A stretch of 64,000 nt of DNA, taken from positions 46,588,185 to 46,652,184 of the forward strand of contig NC_088865.1 of assembly GCF_032884065.1 (NCBI RefSeq), read 5' to 3'. This DNA comes from Artemia franciscana. Lineage: Eukaryota > Arthropoda > Branchiopoda > Anostraca > Artemiidae. The notes under the pieces were generated by a model, which saw only the letters and a program-made list of their open reading frames with translations, had not been told where the DNA came from and searched no databases. A program made the position numbers and the translations under genes. Below, piece by piece: positions 1-11,770 of the stretch. Each line of letters starts with the position of its first letter. The first letter of the stretch is position 1.

Positions 1-330
1 ATCTCCCCGTTTTATGTTAATCGATTTTTTTATATCATTTTATTTCTCAATTTCGTAATCACCAGATAGGAATACCCCAGAAAATATCTTACAAACCGCT
101 TTCTACCCCTACCCTGTATTCTTCTCTTTTCTCCCCTCTTTCCCCTGTTTCCCCGTTTTCCGTAGTACTCTTTTTCTATACTGAATTTTAGATGTCAATT
201 TCGTAATCAGCGTATGTGAAAACCCCAGAAAACTCACTTTAAACTATTTTCTGGGCATGTTCGGCATTTTTCCCATTTTCCCCCGCATTTCCCCCTTTTC
301 CCCTGTTTTTCGGGTACTCGCCCCGCTCGG
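1..330. repeat. Pyrimidine-rich direct duplication, about 148 bp
   Basis: The motif TTTCGTAATCA at 51 recurs at 199, each time followed by a CCCCAGAAAA motif and a C/T-rich tail containing CCCCTGTTT. This makes two diverged tandem copies. No coding potential is visible. Confidence 0.5.
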
Positions 331-882
331 ATTTATGGGGACTTTTAGTATGTTGTACAGAATTTTTTTCTGATCATATTGGTATCATTTTCGTTTATAT
401 TGCAATTTTGTCCGGGTCAAACCCTAAAAGTCCTGGACTATTTTCCACATCCACTTCAAGTGGAAGCAGCTATTTTAGGAACATAGAAGGAATATCATTC
501 GATAGAAAATTGGAGAATTTTGTGTCCTTTTCAAAGGGCAAAAGCTTCTAGAGGGAAATCAGCCTTCCTCTTGGTTTCTTTACTGCTATTCGGCGGGGCC
601 AGATTTAAAGCTTTGACACTCCTAGGCTTAATTGTTTTTGCCGCTCCGTTTTCGCAAGATTTTGGGGAAGTCCACGAAAATACGGAGATATTGGAATTAC
701 TAAGCAGAACGCAACTGATGAGCCAAAAGTAATGAAAGAGAGAGTACATTTCGAACTTTGAGCTGCCATTCTTGGGGAAAATCTGACGGTTTATAAATGA
801 CTGCGGAATTACACCTTTGTTTAGACAATAAATGTCATTGATCCAGTTATTGTTAAAAAATTAAATCAGAAACACATTTCCT
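331..882. other. No gene recognised
   Basis: The stretch is AT-rich. Short open frames of about 70 codons overlap on both strands at 520-749 and resemble nothing I recognise. I see no splice or promoter signal that would argue for a gene. Confidence 0.4.
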
Positions 883-1119
883 CAACTGAAAGTAAGGAGC
901 GACATTAAAACTTAAAACGAAAAGAAATAATTCTATGTATGAAAGGGGCTGTCCCCTCTTCAACGCTTTGCTCTTTACGCTAAAGTTTGACTCTTTGTCA
1001 CAACTCTACTTTAAAAAAATAAACTTTAGCGTAAAGAGCAAGGCGTTGAGAAGGGGACAGCGTCTCTCATATACGGAATAATTTCTATTCGTTTTAATGT
1101 CGCTCCTTACTTTCAGTTG
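883..1119. repeat. Palindromic hairpin repeat (hairpin B family)
   Basis: The left arm starts CAACTGAAAGTAAGGAGCGAC and the right arm ends with its reverse complement at 1119. Both arms contain the core CTTTACGCTAAAGTTT, and the loop lies near 1005-1025. The arms differ at several places, so this is an old copy. The same hairpin forms the distal end of the 1.7-kb composite repeat elsewhere in the window. Confidence 0.8.
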
Positions 1120-1225
1120 GAGAATCTTGTTTTTTGGTTAATTTCTGAACGTTTTTCAATTAATGCAGGTTCGAATTTGGCTCATCGTAAAATTAAAACA
1201 AAATTTGCATATTGATTTTGGCAGA

Positions 1226-1425
1226 TCTGTTCCGATACGAAGGGTTGTCCCCTCCTCAATACCTTACTATTTACGCTAAAGCTGTTAGCACCTTCTTATT
1301 CTAATAACGGTCCCCGTGTTTCAGTAGACGCCTTTAAAAATAGGGACAAACAGTCTAACTTTAGCACAAAGAGCAAGATATTGAGGAGGTGGCAACCCTT
1401 CATATATGGAATAATTTTTGTTCGT
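1226..1425. repeat. Decayed inverted repeat related to hairpin A
   Basis: CTCCTCAATACC and TTTACGCTAAAG on the left face AACTTTAGCACAAAGAGC and ATATTGAGGAGG on the right. The spacer has the GGTCCCCGTGTTTCAG type sequence seen in other copies, for example 13.3-13.5 kb and 37.4-37.6 kb. Confidence 0.6.
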
Positions 1426-1761
1426 ATTTCAAATAATGCCGGCAAACTTTAGATATGTATGGCTTTATATTGCCCTATGATGATGATGATTTTATTAAGT
1501 GATTAAACCTTTACAAGTATTTCACTGCTAAATGTCTACAAGCTAACACTACAAAGGAAGAAAAAAAAACAAAAAACAATAGGATAAATGAAACTAATAA
1601 ATGCTACAATCAAAGACAACAATCAGGTATAAATATCAAATATTAACATCAAACCAGTTTTCTTGTCGAATACAAAAATCTGTTTAAGCATTTCCTTAAT
1701 ACTTTATCAGAAATTACTGAGCCAGGACAAAATGGGAAACTAATTCCTAAAGAATGGAGTT

Positions 1762-3850
1762 CTAGTTCATACCAAAACGTTGTAAGAAATAAACAGGACA
1801 AGTAAACATGAAGTGGCTACAAGTTTCACTTTCACCACAAATGCACTCTCCGCTTCTAGCTTTTCCAATTTTACTTAAGAAATAATTTAACCGACAAAGT
1901 CCTGTTATAATTTGTGTTAGCTGGTGTGGAATATTTATTTTAGAAGCAGCTATTAAATGGTCTTTTGATGGAAAGAATTGTATTGGCCATGAACTCACTC
2001 TATTAGTGAAACCTTGATACCAATTTTCATAAAGAGCAATTTTCAGTTTACGTCTATCTAAGGGAAAGGGAGGTGAGCTATCATCGGATTGAACATCCAA
2101 AATTTTTTTTTATAATCTCATCTGTGCAAACACTGTGTGATTTTGTTCTGCTGGATATTGGGATACCCGGTGTAGAAAAATCTGGCCAGTATTCTGGTCT
2201 ACCCTTTTTTGCATAGCGCATAATTGTTAATTCTTTAGCTCTCAAATCTATTGGTAAAACTCCTGCTGACGCTGTAAGTACGTCAGTTTGAGCGGTGCGA
2301 AAAGATTTTGTGATCAAAATTAGAGAAAGCCTTTGAACTGAGCTTAGCATTCGGACAATATATTTTTTATTTAAAGCTGCAGTCCATACCGGGACTGCAT
2401 ATAGAATAGTGCTTTCTATAACCGACAGGTACATATTCTTAAGAGCACGAGGTTTTAGCCCCCAAGTACATTTAGCTGCACACATCAATTTTGTTGAATA
2501 TTGTTTTGCAGAATTTATCCGGTTTCTAATATGTTCTGTCCATAATAACTTCCTGTCTAAGGTAACTCCCAAATATTTAGCTTTTTCTTTTATTTCAATT
2601 ACATTACCATTAAAAACAAGGGCAGGCTTAGGAAAAATTCGTTTACTAGTGAAAATAGCAGCTTCTGTTTTCTTTGAATCAAAAACTAATTTATTATTAC
2701 TTGCCCAACGATCAAAGATTCGAAAAACCTCAGAGGTTGTAAACTCTAAATCACTTTTAGTCTTGCCCGCAATGATAACACATACATCATCAGCATAAGC
2801 TTGTATGTGAGAATTATTGGGCAAATTTAAATCTAATAAATCATTAATATTAATATTCCATAAAAATGGTGATAATATTCCACCTTGTGGACAGGATTTC
2901 TCAATATTTAAAGAAAACTCATTATTATATGATACAATTCTGTCTGATAGATAGCTATGCAACAACTTAACCATCCAAATTGGACGTCTGGAATATTTTA
3001 ATTTATTCACAATGCCAGGGTGCCAAGAGTTGTCAAATGCACCTCGTATATCAAAAAACAGGCACAGCGTGAGAAGTTTATGTTGCTTGTTTTTTTTCAA
3101 TATTTGTAACAAGGTTATCTATAGCATCTAAAGTACTACGGCCTTTCATGAACCCAAACTGGTTTCTCGAGATCCAATTCTTGAAGCCCAAGTCATCAAG
3201 TTTATACATGATAAAACGCTCAAAGACTTTCCCTACATTTGATAACAAACTAATTGGGCGGTAAGACTGGGGATTACCATCATTATTTGTTTTTTACCGC
3301 TCTTTAGAATTAATATGACATTCGCCCTTTTCCAGGCTGATGGGAAATACCGAAGTGTTATACATGCGTTTAAAATTTTTAATAGTGATGGTGTTATAAC
3401 ATTTATATTCTTTTTTAAAATTAGGCTTACAATACAATCTGGACCGGGGGCTTTTAACGGGCGCATGCTATTAATCGCTTCGCTTAATTCTTCTTCCGTG
3501 ATGGTGATTTCATCATTGTCCTCTATTGTCAAGATTTCTGTAACTACGCTTCTTAATTTTGTGTGATATTGGGTATCACTGCTTACATCATCTTTTCCAA
3601 ACCATTTCTGGAAAAGTAGTTTGCCTGCCTCTTTAGTTGACGTTGTTATTGAGCCATCATCTTTAGTCACATGTATAGGCCTAATCGGAGGTTTATTTGA
3701 TTTTATTATTTTATGGATAGTATTCCAAGGGTCCAATGTTCCTCTATTCTCACAAAATTTCCTCCAGTCATCCTGTTTTGCTTTTAAAATTGATTTTTTA
3801 TAACTATTCCTTAAATACTTCATGTTTTGGTCACTTTCCCATGTTCTCAA
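1762..3850 (-). pseudogene. LINE reverse transcriptase and C-terminal Cys/His motif, frameshifted
   Basis: The thumb-proximal and palm motifs are readable: PLKAPGPD near 3460, FFDIRGAFDNSWH near 3050, CPQGGILSPFLW near 2900, and an intact catalytic AYADDVCVI near 2790. The C-terminal part has CICG..ETCSHFMFTCP at about 1790-1845, the knuckle usual after R1/I reverse transcriptases. No RNase H domain is visible. The frame shifts at a T run near 3290, returns at a T run near 3090-3110, and shifts again at the T run near 2102. All three are simple slippage sites, so the decay may be recent or partly sequencing error. Confidence 0.85.
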
Positions 3851-3918
3851 TATTTTATGAATTCGTAAGGCATGTCTATAGGCTTTCCTTTTTGCAGATA
3901 AATCTGGATTCCACCATC

Positions 3919-4827
3919 TTACATATTTTTGGAATTAGGACCATGTTTTTGTGTTGGTATTGATTCTAGCATTGCTTGTGTTATTAAATCCACAAAATTA
4001 TCTAAAGCTAAATCAATTTCATTTTTAGTAAAAAGCGGCATAGTATATACACTATCTATTCTATTCAAGAGAACTGAACTAAATTTATCCCAATTTGCCT
4101 TCCTGAAGTCAAATTTACAATCATTGTGGTTATAACAAGTTTCACAACCTATTTCAAACTTTAGTTTAAACAAAATATATAAGTGATCAGACATTGATAG
4201 ATGATCAGAAAGGACGTCCCAATCTTCAACGAATGATAATAAAGAAGCACTGACTGCGGTAACGTCGGGGCTAGTGTTGCCACTTATGCCGTATGTACCT
4301 TTATTGGGGTCATTTAACACTACTAGGTTTTTACTAGCTAAAAAATCCTCTAATTCTTTACCACGCATGTCTGTAACTGTTCTTTGGGACCATAGTGGGC
4401 TTTTAGCATTAAAATCACCACCTATGACTAAGCGAGGTATATTTTTCACATTGTCTATGATATTCAACTGGTAAGCTAAGGAACTCACTGATGGAGGGCA
4501 ATATAAAGAGGACACTGTAATTGTTCTTCTCTTGAGGTACAGAGACACAATAACCAACTCATTTCTAGAATCTTCATGATGAATATCGGCTTTAATTCCA
4601 CTTTTAACTAATATTGCTGCACTATAAAACCTCTTATCAGGATCAAATTTAGAAAAGTTATTGTAATTTGATGGTATGCACGAAATATTTCCGGATTTAT
4701 TCACATAGGGTTCTTGTAGCAGTACTACATCAGGTTTATAATCATCTAGGGTCTTTTCTAATGTTACCATTGCACTATAAGAATGTTGCAAGTTGACTTG
4801 AAGGAACTTTGAATCGAAATTATTCAT
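3919..4827 (-). pseudogene. LINE endonuclease domain (EEP family)
   Basis: This open frame of about 300 codons begins with ATG at 4827. It shows the endonuclease/exonuclease/phosphatase signature in order: QVNLQHS near the N-terminus, LLQEPYV with the catalytic Glu near residue 40, GGDFNAKSPLWS near residue 137, and SDHLSMSDHL near residue 210. The family nicks target DNA to prime reverse transcription. The QVNLQ and LLQEPY forms are typical of the R1/I superfamily. The frame is lost at about 3919, just before the linker to the reverse transcriptase, so no full ORF2 protein can be made. Confidence 0.85.
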
Positions 4828-4860
4828 AAGAATATTTTTTCCAAAAAAAAATATGGATTA

Positions 4861-5187
4861 TTTGATGCTAATATGGTTTGTATAAAAATAATCCTGTATA
4901 AACAAGGGTAAATTTGCAGTACATGATGTAAATCAGATAGAAAAACAAGGACTATTCAATTGCCCATTAAGGTCTATTTTCAAATATAATAATCGTCCTT
5001 TTTCCTATAATAGGGTTAGATAAAGTATAAAAGCTATGACCTTAACAAAGAATGTCAATTAAGCACAGCTTTCTGCTTTCTTCCTTTATTTTGTTTCTTA
5101 AATGGGAACGACGTTGCACTGTTGCCTTGATTTGAAAGATTTTTCACGGATGAAAAACTAAAGCAAATTCAAATTTCTCCCAAAGCA
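4861..5187. other. No gene recognised
   Basis: AT-rich sequence upstream (in minus-strand sense) of the LINE endonuclease. It could include the LINE 5' untranslated region, but I see no ORF1 and no boundary. Confidence 0.3.
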
Positions 5188-5757
5188 TTGGCAGTGCTGG
5201 TTAGTAATAGGAGTAGTAAGGCCACTAAACTGAGTCTACTGCTCTTTAGGGGCCTCCCCCAGACCCTTTCAGGGTACCTGCAAGACTGGGGACCCTGTGG
5301 TCAACTCTATCCCCACTTGAGGAGTGGCGCCCTTCGAGGAAATTATAGCCTAGTAAACGACACAGCATTCGCAAGGGATTCTGATTAACGGATAATTCTT
5401 CTGGGCTTGGTTTGTTTTGGCTGGTGTTTTCGGGCTGAAAAACGTCTTCTTAGCTAATTTATCAACTATGGACTTCCTCCCCGTAGTAGTATAATAATTG
5501 TAGGCATAGATATATACTAAGTCGGGGTAATAGGCTTTGGACTGTCTGTGCAGGATTTCGACTCTTGTTGATAGAATAGCATCACCAAGTATTGAAAACC
5601 TTGTTGTACCCAGGATTGCACAAAGCCTCCATTCATACTGGAGGTCCCAGGGACCTCTTGCTGTCCGGTTCTAAGTCGACTTAAGCACTTCGGTGTAGAC
5701 TTGAGAAGATATGTTGATTCCCGTCCTGCACTGGTATCCGGGATCATTGCTTTTCCT
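5188..5757. other. GC-richer block, possible 5' region of a - strand LINE
   Basis: This island is clearly richer in G and C than its surroundings. On the minus strand it has a 76-codon frame at 5517-5747 followed by GGGTCCCCAGTCTTGCAGG and CTGGGGGAGGCCCC. The style resembles the 5' leader of the RTE element near 54.7-54.85 kb. I cannot identify a protein family. It may be the remains of a LINE leader or ORF1. Confidence 0.25.
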
Positions 5758-6299
5758 GAGGCAAAAATAATTTCAATGATTTAAAGAATGTGAAAATTGG
5801 AACTTGAAATGTTGGAACGTTAATTTTTGTTGGAAAACATGGTTCTAAGGAATGGTATTATTTACCAATTACCATCCCAGATAAAGCAAATTTGATAATT
5901 TTGGGAAGTTTAAAAAAATATTTGAAAATGGTAGTTTATTTTCAATTTCTAGGGTAAACTGCAAGTTTCTACATAAGTATTAATATTATCTGGCATTTGG
6001 GTACGTAGAGATGACAAAATTAGCGCTGGTCTGCAACTGCTGGAGTAATTTGCGTTTTGCATCAATATTTTGGTTTGGTGAGTAATAGAATAAAGCTATT
6101 GCAATGATATTATAGGGATGGGGAAGTATTTTAAGTCTGATACTTAGCCAAAGGATTTCATCGCACTCAGACAAAGTAAGACCAGGAATAGTTTTACGGA
6201 AAAGGTTGCATTTAGTAAAAAAACATGACATGTTCCTTACGTAAAAAACATAATGACATGACACATGACACAAATTATGACATAAACACAAGACATGAC
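5758..6299. other. No gene; short ATGACA repeats
   Basis: AT-rich sequence. Between about 6225 and 6315 the words ACATGACA, TATGACATAAACAC and ACATGAGATG recur as a degenerate short tandem. Nothing coding is visible. Confidence 0.4.
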
Positions 6300-7029
6300 A
6301 TTAGTAAAAAACATGAGATGAAAAGTTCTAGTTTCTTTTTAAGAGTAGAAAGTGATGGAGGGCAACTCGTCCCTCCCGTCCTCTCTGACACCCTCTTTTC
6401 CCAAACGCATCTGATCTAAATTTTGAGATAGCCATTTTGTTCAAAATAGTCCAAAGAGCATATAACAATGCCTTCAGGGTGGATATAACCCTCCAGAGCC
6501 CAGGGGCATGGGTTGTAAGTGATGCCTCGGTTATTTAAGGTTTTGATAAACAGATGGTCGATTAAACTTCGGGTCGAATGGGGCTCATGCGATTAGAAGT
6601 CGGAAGATCTAGCGCCCTTTTTAAAAGTAAAAAGTGAATGAAAGCCAGCCAGCTCCTCCTCCACAAGTCTATCATTCCCCAAAACACATCCAATGTAAAT
6701 TTTAAGAAAATTATTTTATTCAGCACTATTGATAGATCCAGTATTTATTTATTTGGGGATGCCAACCTACCCACAGTCCTCAGGTTAAGGGCTGTAAGGA
6801 AAAAATTCCTTCATTGATTACAAATAGTATATGTTATTGAGAAATATATGTATGTTTGTACTTTATTTTCCAAAAATACGAAGATAAGCCTTTCAGAGAA
6901 TGTTGAGTGGAGTAATGAACTAAATCAAAACAAATTTTGTGTACACGGATTGTCAAAAAGGCGTAACTCATGAATGACTTGGAACTTTCAGGAAATGATA
7001 AGGAAGATGATCAAAAAGGAAATATTTGT

Positions 7030-7345
7030 ATATTACCACTACTACTGCTGCTACCACTACCACAATACTCCATTTACAAAATTGAAGGAAAATTTGAACT
7101 AAATCAAAAGACGCTATGTGTATACACATTGTCAAAAGAACGTATTTCGGTTATTAAGTTTGAACTTTCAGAGAATGCTAAAAGGGGATAACTGCAACAT
7201 TTATTACTACTACTGCTTCAACTTCTACTTCTATTGCAACTGCTTGTAAAGGCAATACGTTAATACTGCTGCTGCTACTAGTACTACCGCTATTACTATT
7301 AACACACCTACTAGTAACAGAAATACTACTACTGTCACTACTATT
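7030..7345 (+). repeat. Interrupted CTA/CTG trinucleotide microsatellites
   Basis: Three runs of CTA, CTG and CTT triplets occur at about 7035-7065, 7200-7240 and 7263-7310, separated by module sequence. The long Leu, Val or Thr runs seen on translation are a by-product of the triplets. Confidence 0.75.
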
Positions 7346-7516
7346 ACAACTATACCTAAGGTAATGAAGGTAAAATTTTCAAGAATTTTTTTCTGGAGGG
7401 GGGGAGTAGAGGTGAACTTAATCACAGTATTCTGTCTGTAATCAGGTTGTCAAAAGGGCATAACAGCAACATCTTAGAAACTGTTTGGTGGGTGAAGTTG
7501 AAACTAATAGGACTTT

Positions 7517-7677
7517 AAATAAAAGTTCCAATACGGACAAATCCTTTTATTAGACAGTGACGATTCACAAAAAATACTGAATATTTGAATCACATGTGCT
7601 GTGACCGAAATATCCAGTATTTATGTGAATGATCATTGTCTAATAAACGGATTTATCGCTATTTCAACTTTTATTTG
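7517..7677. repeat. Near-complete palindrome, about 160 bp (MITE-like)
   Basis: AAATAAAAGTT at 7517 pairs with AACTTTTATTT ending at 7677. Inside, TTTTATTAGACAGTGA and ATTCACA..AATACTG..ATATTT pair with their reverse complements on the right. The loop is near 7590-7605. No protein is encoded. Confidence 0.65.
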
Positions 7678-7769
7678 TCGTCATGGAAAGACAGTATGGT
7701 TTTCGAAATTAGCTAACAGGGCTTGTTGGGGGGGATGTTGAACTAACCAAAACAAAACTTTTGCATCCT

Positions 7770-7912
7770 ATTAGCCTACTACTGCTTCTACTCATGCTAC
7801 TACTACTGCTACTATTATTACTACTTCTACTGCTGCTACTGCCGCTAATACTAAGGCTACTACTATTAATTCTACTGCTACTGCTACTATTTCTGCTACT
7901 AAAACTAATGGT
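7770..7912 (+). repeat. CTA/CTG/ATT trinucleotide microsatellite
   Basis: This is a dense run of CTACTACTGCT-type triplets. Read as protein it gives a poly-Leu ORF at 7761-8000, which I do not accept as a gene. Confidence 0.8.
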
Positions 7913-9009
7913 ATTAACAGGGGCGTCATTGGGGGGGGGGAGGGTGGCAGTTGCCCCTCAAATAATTTGGAGGAAATTTTATAAAACCCATGCCCCTTGA
8001 ATATACTCGCTCCCCCCCCCCCCCCAATGAAAATGCTGGAGATTCGCCCCATGGGTATTAAGGCAAAAAATTAGGGAAATGCTGAACTTAATTGAAACAC
8101 ACTATGCCCACATTCGTTGTTAAGAGGACACATCAGAAATGCTTGAGGAACAGTTCATGTTATTAAGTTCAAACATTCAGCGTGTGTTGAAGGGGATGCT
8201 GAAGAAACCAAACGTGCTATGCGCCTACTGCTACTACTGGCACTACAGCTATTGCTACCACGCCAGCTAAGAGTATTAAGGTGAAGCTTTCAAGGAATAT
8301 TTAAGTGGATGGTGAAATAAACAAGAAAATTCTAATGCCATTCTTAAGAGTCAATACAGATTGAAGGGCAAGCAGCCCTCCTCCCAAGCCCACTCATTTT
8401 CCAAACACATCCAGTCAAAATTTTTAGACAGTCATTTTGTATAGGATAGTAAAACGGTCCAGTAACTATGTCTCTAGGGATATTGGGTATGTAAAACCCC
8501 CACTATTATGTAACTGGCCCATTATGCTTTAGAGATAAATGTGGCTTTAAAAGCAAATCCAAAGGCACTGTGTGAATGGTTGACAATTAACCACCTCAAC
8601 AATATATCGAGAACGACTGAGGCTATTAAATTGAAACTTTTGGGGCTACTACCATTACTACTTCTGCTTTTACCATTTAAAAAAATCATAAGAGTGTAAG
8701 TGTATCCAAGTTAACAAAGAACACAGAAAGAATTTTTTGGGGATGATACCATGTTTTATTTGTCAGGTTAACCTGAGGAGGTAAAAAATTGAATTAAACA
8801 ATACTATGTGCGTCAGGATAAAATATTGGTGAAAAAGTTTTTCCAACACACAAATAACAAGTCAAACTATGTATTCTTAAAAAAAAATTACAGATATAAA
8901 GTATTTTTCCATAAAATAGACTATGTCAATAAAGTACGAACAGAAATTAATAAAAAAAAACTTTTTCCATAAAACAAGTTTTGAAAAAAAGTATAAGAGC
9001 ATAAAGTCA

Positions 9010-9480
9010 AATAACCGCCTAAGCGTAAAACTACCACAAATCACCATCAATAAATAAATGAAACTCAAACCAAACAGAAATTACTATAAATAAGCGATTC
9101 AAACTCAAAACCAGCAAATATTAATGTGAGTAGTGCTGACAACCACCATAACTTCTAAAAAGCAGAACATATTTTGCCCTTTACTGAAAAAAAAAACAAA
9201 TAACCGTGGATTGTCAGTTTAATGTAGATATACTGATAATGATTCCTTAAAGTTTCAAGAATGTTGTATTTACAAAAGTCAAAAAAGTGAAAACATTTAA
9301 AATATATTTTGTTTTTAGCAAAGTGCAATTTATGTTCTAGTCATGATAAGGCATGCGGGCTGTCAGTACTACTCATGGTAATTTTCGCTCATTTTGTGTT
9401 TTACGCGGTTATCTATTTTAGTTTCTGTTCGTTTTGACCTTCATTTATTTACTGATGGCGATTTGTGGTAGTTTTACGCT
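9010..9480. repeat. Inverted repeat, arms of roughly 150-200 bp
   Basis: GCGTAAAACTACCACAAATC near 9023 is answered by GATTTGTGGTAGTTTTACGC near 9459-9478. The flanking words AATAAATAAATGAA and AACAGAAA also pair. Arms are diverged around a spacer of about 200 bp. Related sequence is at 33.64-34.04 kb. Confidence 0.6.
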
Positions 9481-11150
9481 TGGAAGAATCTGCTCATATT
9501 TTTTTAAATGGAGCTCTTGGCTCCATTCTTTGAAAAACTTGTTTTGTGGAAATTTTTTAAAGACTAATCTGAAGAATGACTGAGGGTGTTAAGTTGGAAA
9601 TTTTAAGGAAATTTGAGGATTTGTTGAAGATAGATTGTAGGTAAACCATAGATTTTAGGGAAACCTTTTAGGTTCTCCCTCTTCTCAGCACTGACAGAAA
9701 TTTAGGAATTGTCATTTTTTAAACTACTGAAAAATTGTAATAGCTATGCTTCCAGTATATCTGTGCCCCCATAGCCCCGGGGCAAGGATAGTAAATCTTC
9801 CAAATTGGTCCATTGTTTACATGCAAGATTTCTTTGAAAAAGGGGAAATATTCGATACTGGGTATATCCGAAAAGGCTAAGGGCATTCAGTAAGAGTTTT
9901 GACAATGATGAGGGGTATGTTATACAAAATCATAAGGCACTATGCTTATCCAGCTTACTAAGAAGGACGACCTGCAATATTTTAAGAACAGCTGAGGGTA
10001 TTGAGTTGAAACTTTCAGGACGTGATGAAGAGGATGTTCAAGAGCTATCAGATGTTAATCAGCCGCCCCCCCTTCCCTTGCTCTTTTTAGATGCTCCCTT
10101 CCTTATCACAGATCAAACCTTATTTAAAACAGTACAAAGGTCTAGTAAGTGTGTCTCCGGTGATGCAATCCCCCCTCCGATTCCCTGGGGGAAGGATAGT
10201 AACATATGCAATTTGCCCATTTTTACATGCAGGATATATTGCTAGGAAAAAGGAGGAATTTTGGATTCTAGGTGTATTCAAAAAGGCTAAGGGTATTAAG
10301 GTTCAACATTGGGAAATCTTGAGGGTATGTTAAACTAAACCCAATAAATCCATGTTCATCTTGTTCGTCAAAACGGCAAATCTGCAATACCACAGGAACA
10401 GCTGAGGGTATCATGTTTAAATTTCTGGGGCGTTTTGAGGAAGATCTTTAAAAGTTGTTGGGAGGGTAGCCTTCCCCCATTCTCTTTTTAGCTTCCCTCG
10501 CTCTAAAGATATCTGATCAAACTCTTGGCATAGCCATATTTTTCAAATTAGTCGATAAAGTCAAATAACTACACCTCTGGCGATGACTAAGCCCCGACAG
10601 CCCCTGGCGCAAGTGCTGAAAAGGACTGAAATATTGAGGTAAAACTTTAAGAAAATTTTAGGGGTATCTCAAGCAAAATCAAAGCACTCCATGTGCAGGA
10701 GAGCTTTCAAAAAGAAAAAACAGAAATGCCTAATGAATGGCTAAGGGTGTTAATTTGAAACTTTAAAGGGATGTTGAGAGGTATGTTGAAAAAGGAACGA
10801 AGGATAGCACTCCCTCACCCCTCTTATCGTTTTAAATTCACTTCTAAGCACTGATAGAGATCTTAAAACGCCATTTTACTGGAATTAGCCACAACTACTA
10901 ATAGCTTAGCCTTTTGGAATGCTATATCCCCTCGGACCGTGGGGCAAGGAATGTGAATTGTTCCATTTGTCCATTTTTTACATTTAGGATTTATTATTTG
11001 GAAAGGGGGAATTTTGACCTGATGTATCCAAGTTATCTAAAGGGCCTACCTGCAATATCGAAGGACAAGGTAAGGGTATTAACCAGTATAACATATATTG
11101 ATAAAACCAGTGCAAATAAACCAGCTGGTGATATTTGCCTTTGTTTTTAG

Positions 11151-11770
11151 GAGTATAAAAATTAGTGGCTTACTGAAAACGCAAGATAATATTGGGGTTT
11201 TTGTAGAGCCAACCAACCTTAGCCAAGTAAACCATTTAAGGACACTTTTAACAGTATAAAAATAAAATATTTTAGCATTGATGCTTTATTCTGTTTTTTA
11301 ATTTGGGATATTTGGGATATTTTGTTTATAGTTTGGGGATGCACATAATGAGCTATGTGCATTGATTGTCTGCTATTTTGGATCTGAAAAAGAGATTTCA
11401 TTATTATTTTGTAGACATGCTTTCAGTGAAGCGATTTTGATAGTATTATGACTACAGACAGAAAAATAACGAGATTTCCGGAGCTCACATAATGGTTAAT
11501 ACTACATTCCGATAATACTCACATTTCGAGTAATACTAGGTGAGACCAAGATGTTACCCAATAAATCAGTCCATTTTTGTGTATGCTGTGTAATGACTTT
11601 ACACTATTGAAATAATGCTTATTTTTATGCCTAACTTTATAAGATAGTTTAATTGTGTACTGAAAGTTACTGATATCACAGCTCGTTTAAGACTATGAAA
11701 AGTGTTATATAGATGAGTTTGTTGTTGTGAGGCTACGTACTCACTTTTGACTATTGCTACTAGTAGTACT
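11151..11770. other. No gene recognised
   Basis: AT-rich sequence without recognisable repeats. At 11755-11775 the run TTGCTACTAGTAGTACTACT directly abuts the stop codon of the LINE fragment and may be its triplet tail. Confidence 0.35.

Larger units (their letters stand above)
1476..4860 (-). mobile_element. R1/I-superfamily non-LTR retrotransposon (LINE), inactive
   Basis: The minus strand carries an apurinic-type endonuclease followed by a reverse transcriptase and a terminal Cys/His motif, about 1,020 codons in total, the usual length of an R1-type ORF2. The 3' end on the minus strand reads TTAATAAAATCATCATCATCAT and then unrelated sequence, so the tail is a short ATC triplet run rather than poly(A). 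No ORF1 is recognisable upstream of the endonuclease and the 5' boundary is uncertain. Frameshifts, mostly at homopolymers, break the reading frame. No clear target-site duplication was found. Confidence 0.8.
6300..11150 (+). repeat. Array of decayed dispersed-repeat modules
   Basis: Related modules recur many times. One has a 'gagatagccattttgttca' core with an upstream 'gagggcaact..ccctcc' stretch (near 6.42, 8.42, 9.70, 10.53 and 10.87 kb). Another has 'gctgagggtattaagttgaaac' with 'aactaaatcaaaa' and 'gttgtcaaaagggcata' (near 6.95, 7.13, 7.45, 8.1, 9.95, 10.4 and 10.7 kb). Related pieces occur at 25.1-25.6 kb (inverted), 31.37-31.52, 34.4-35.0 and 44.4-44.6 kb. All are non-coding. The first module is also part of the 1.7-kb composite repeat, so the families are linked. 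Confidence 0.6.

Noticed and set aside
7761-8000. 79-codon poly-Leu open frame
   Set aside because: It is a direct translation of a CTA/CTG microsatellite with no start context.
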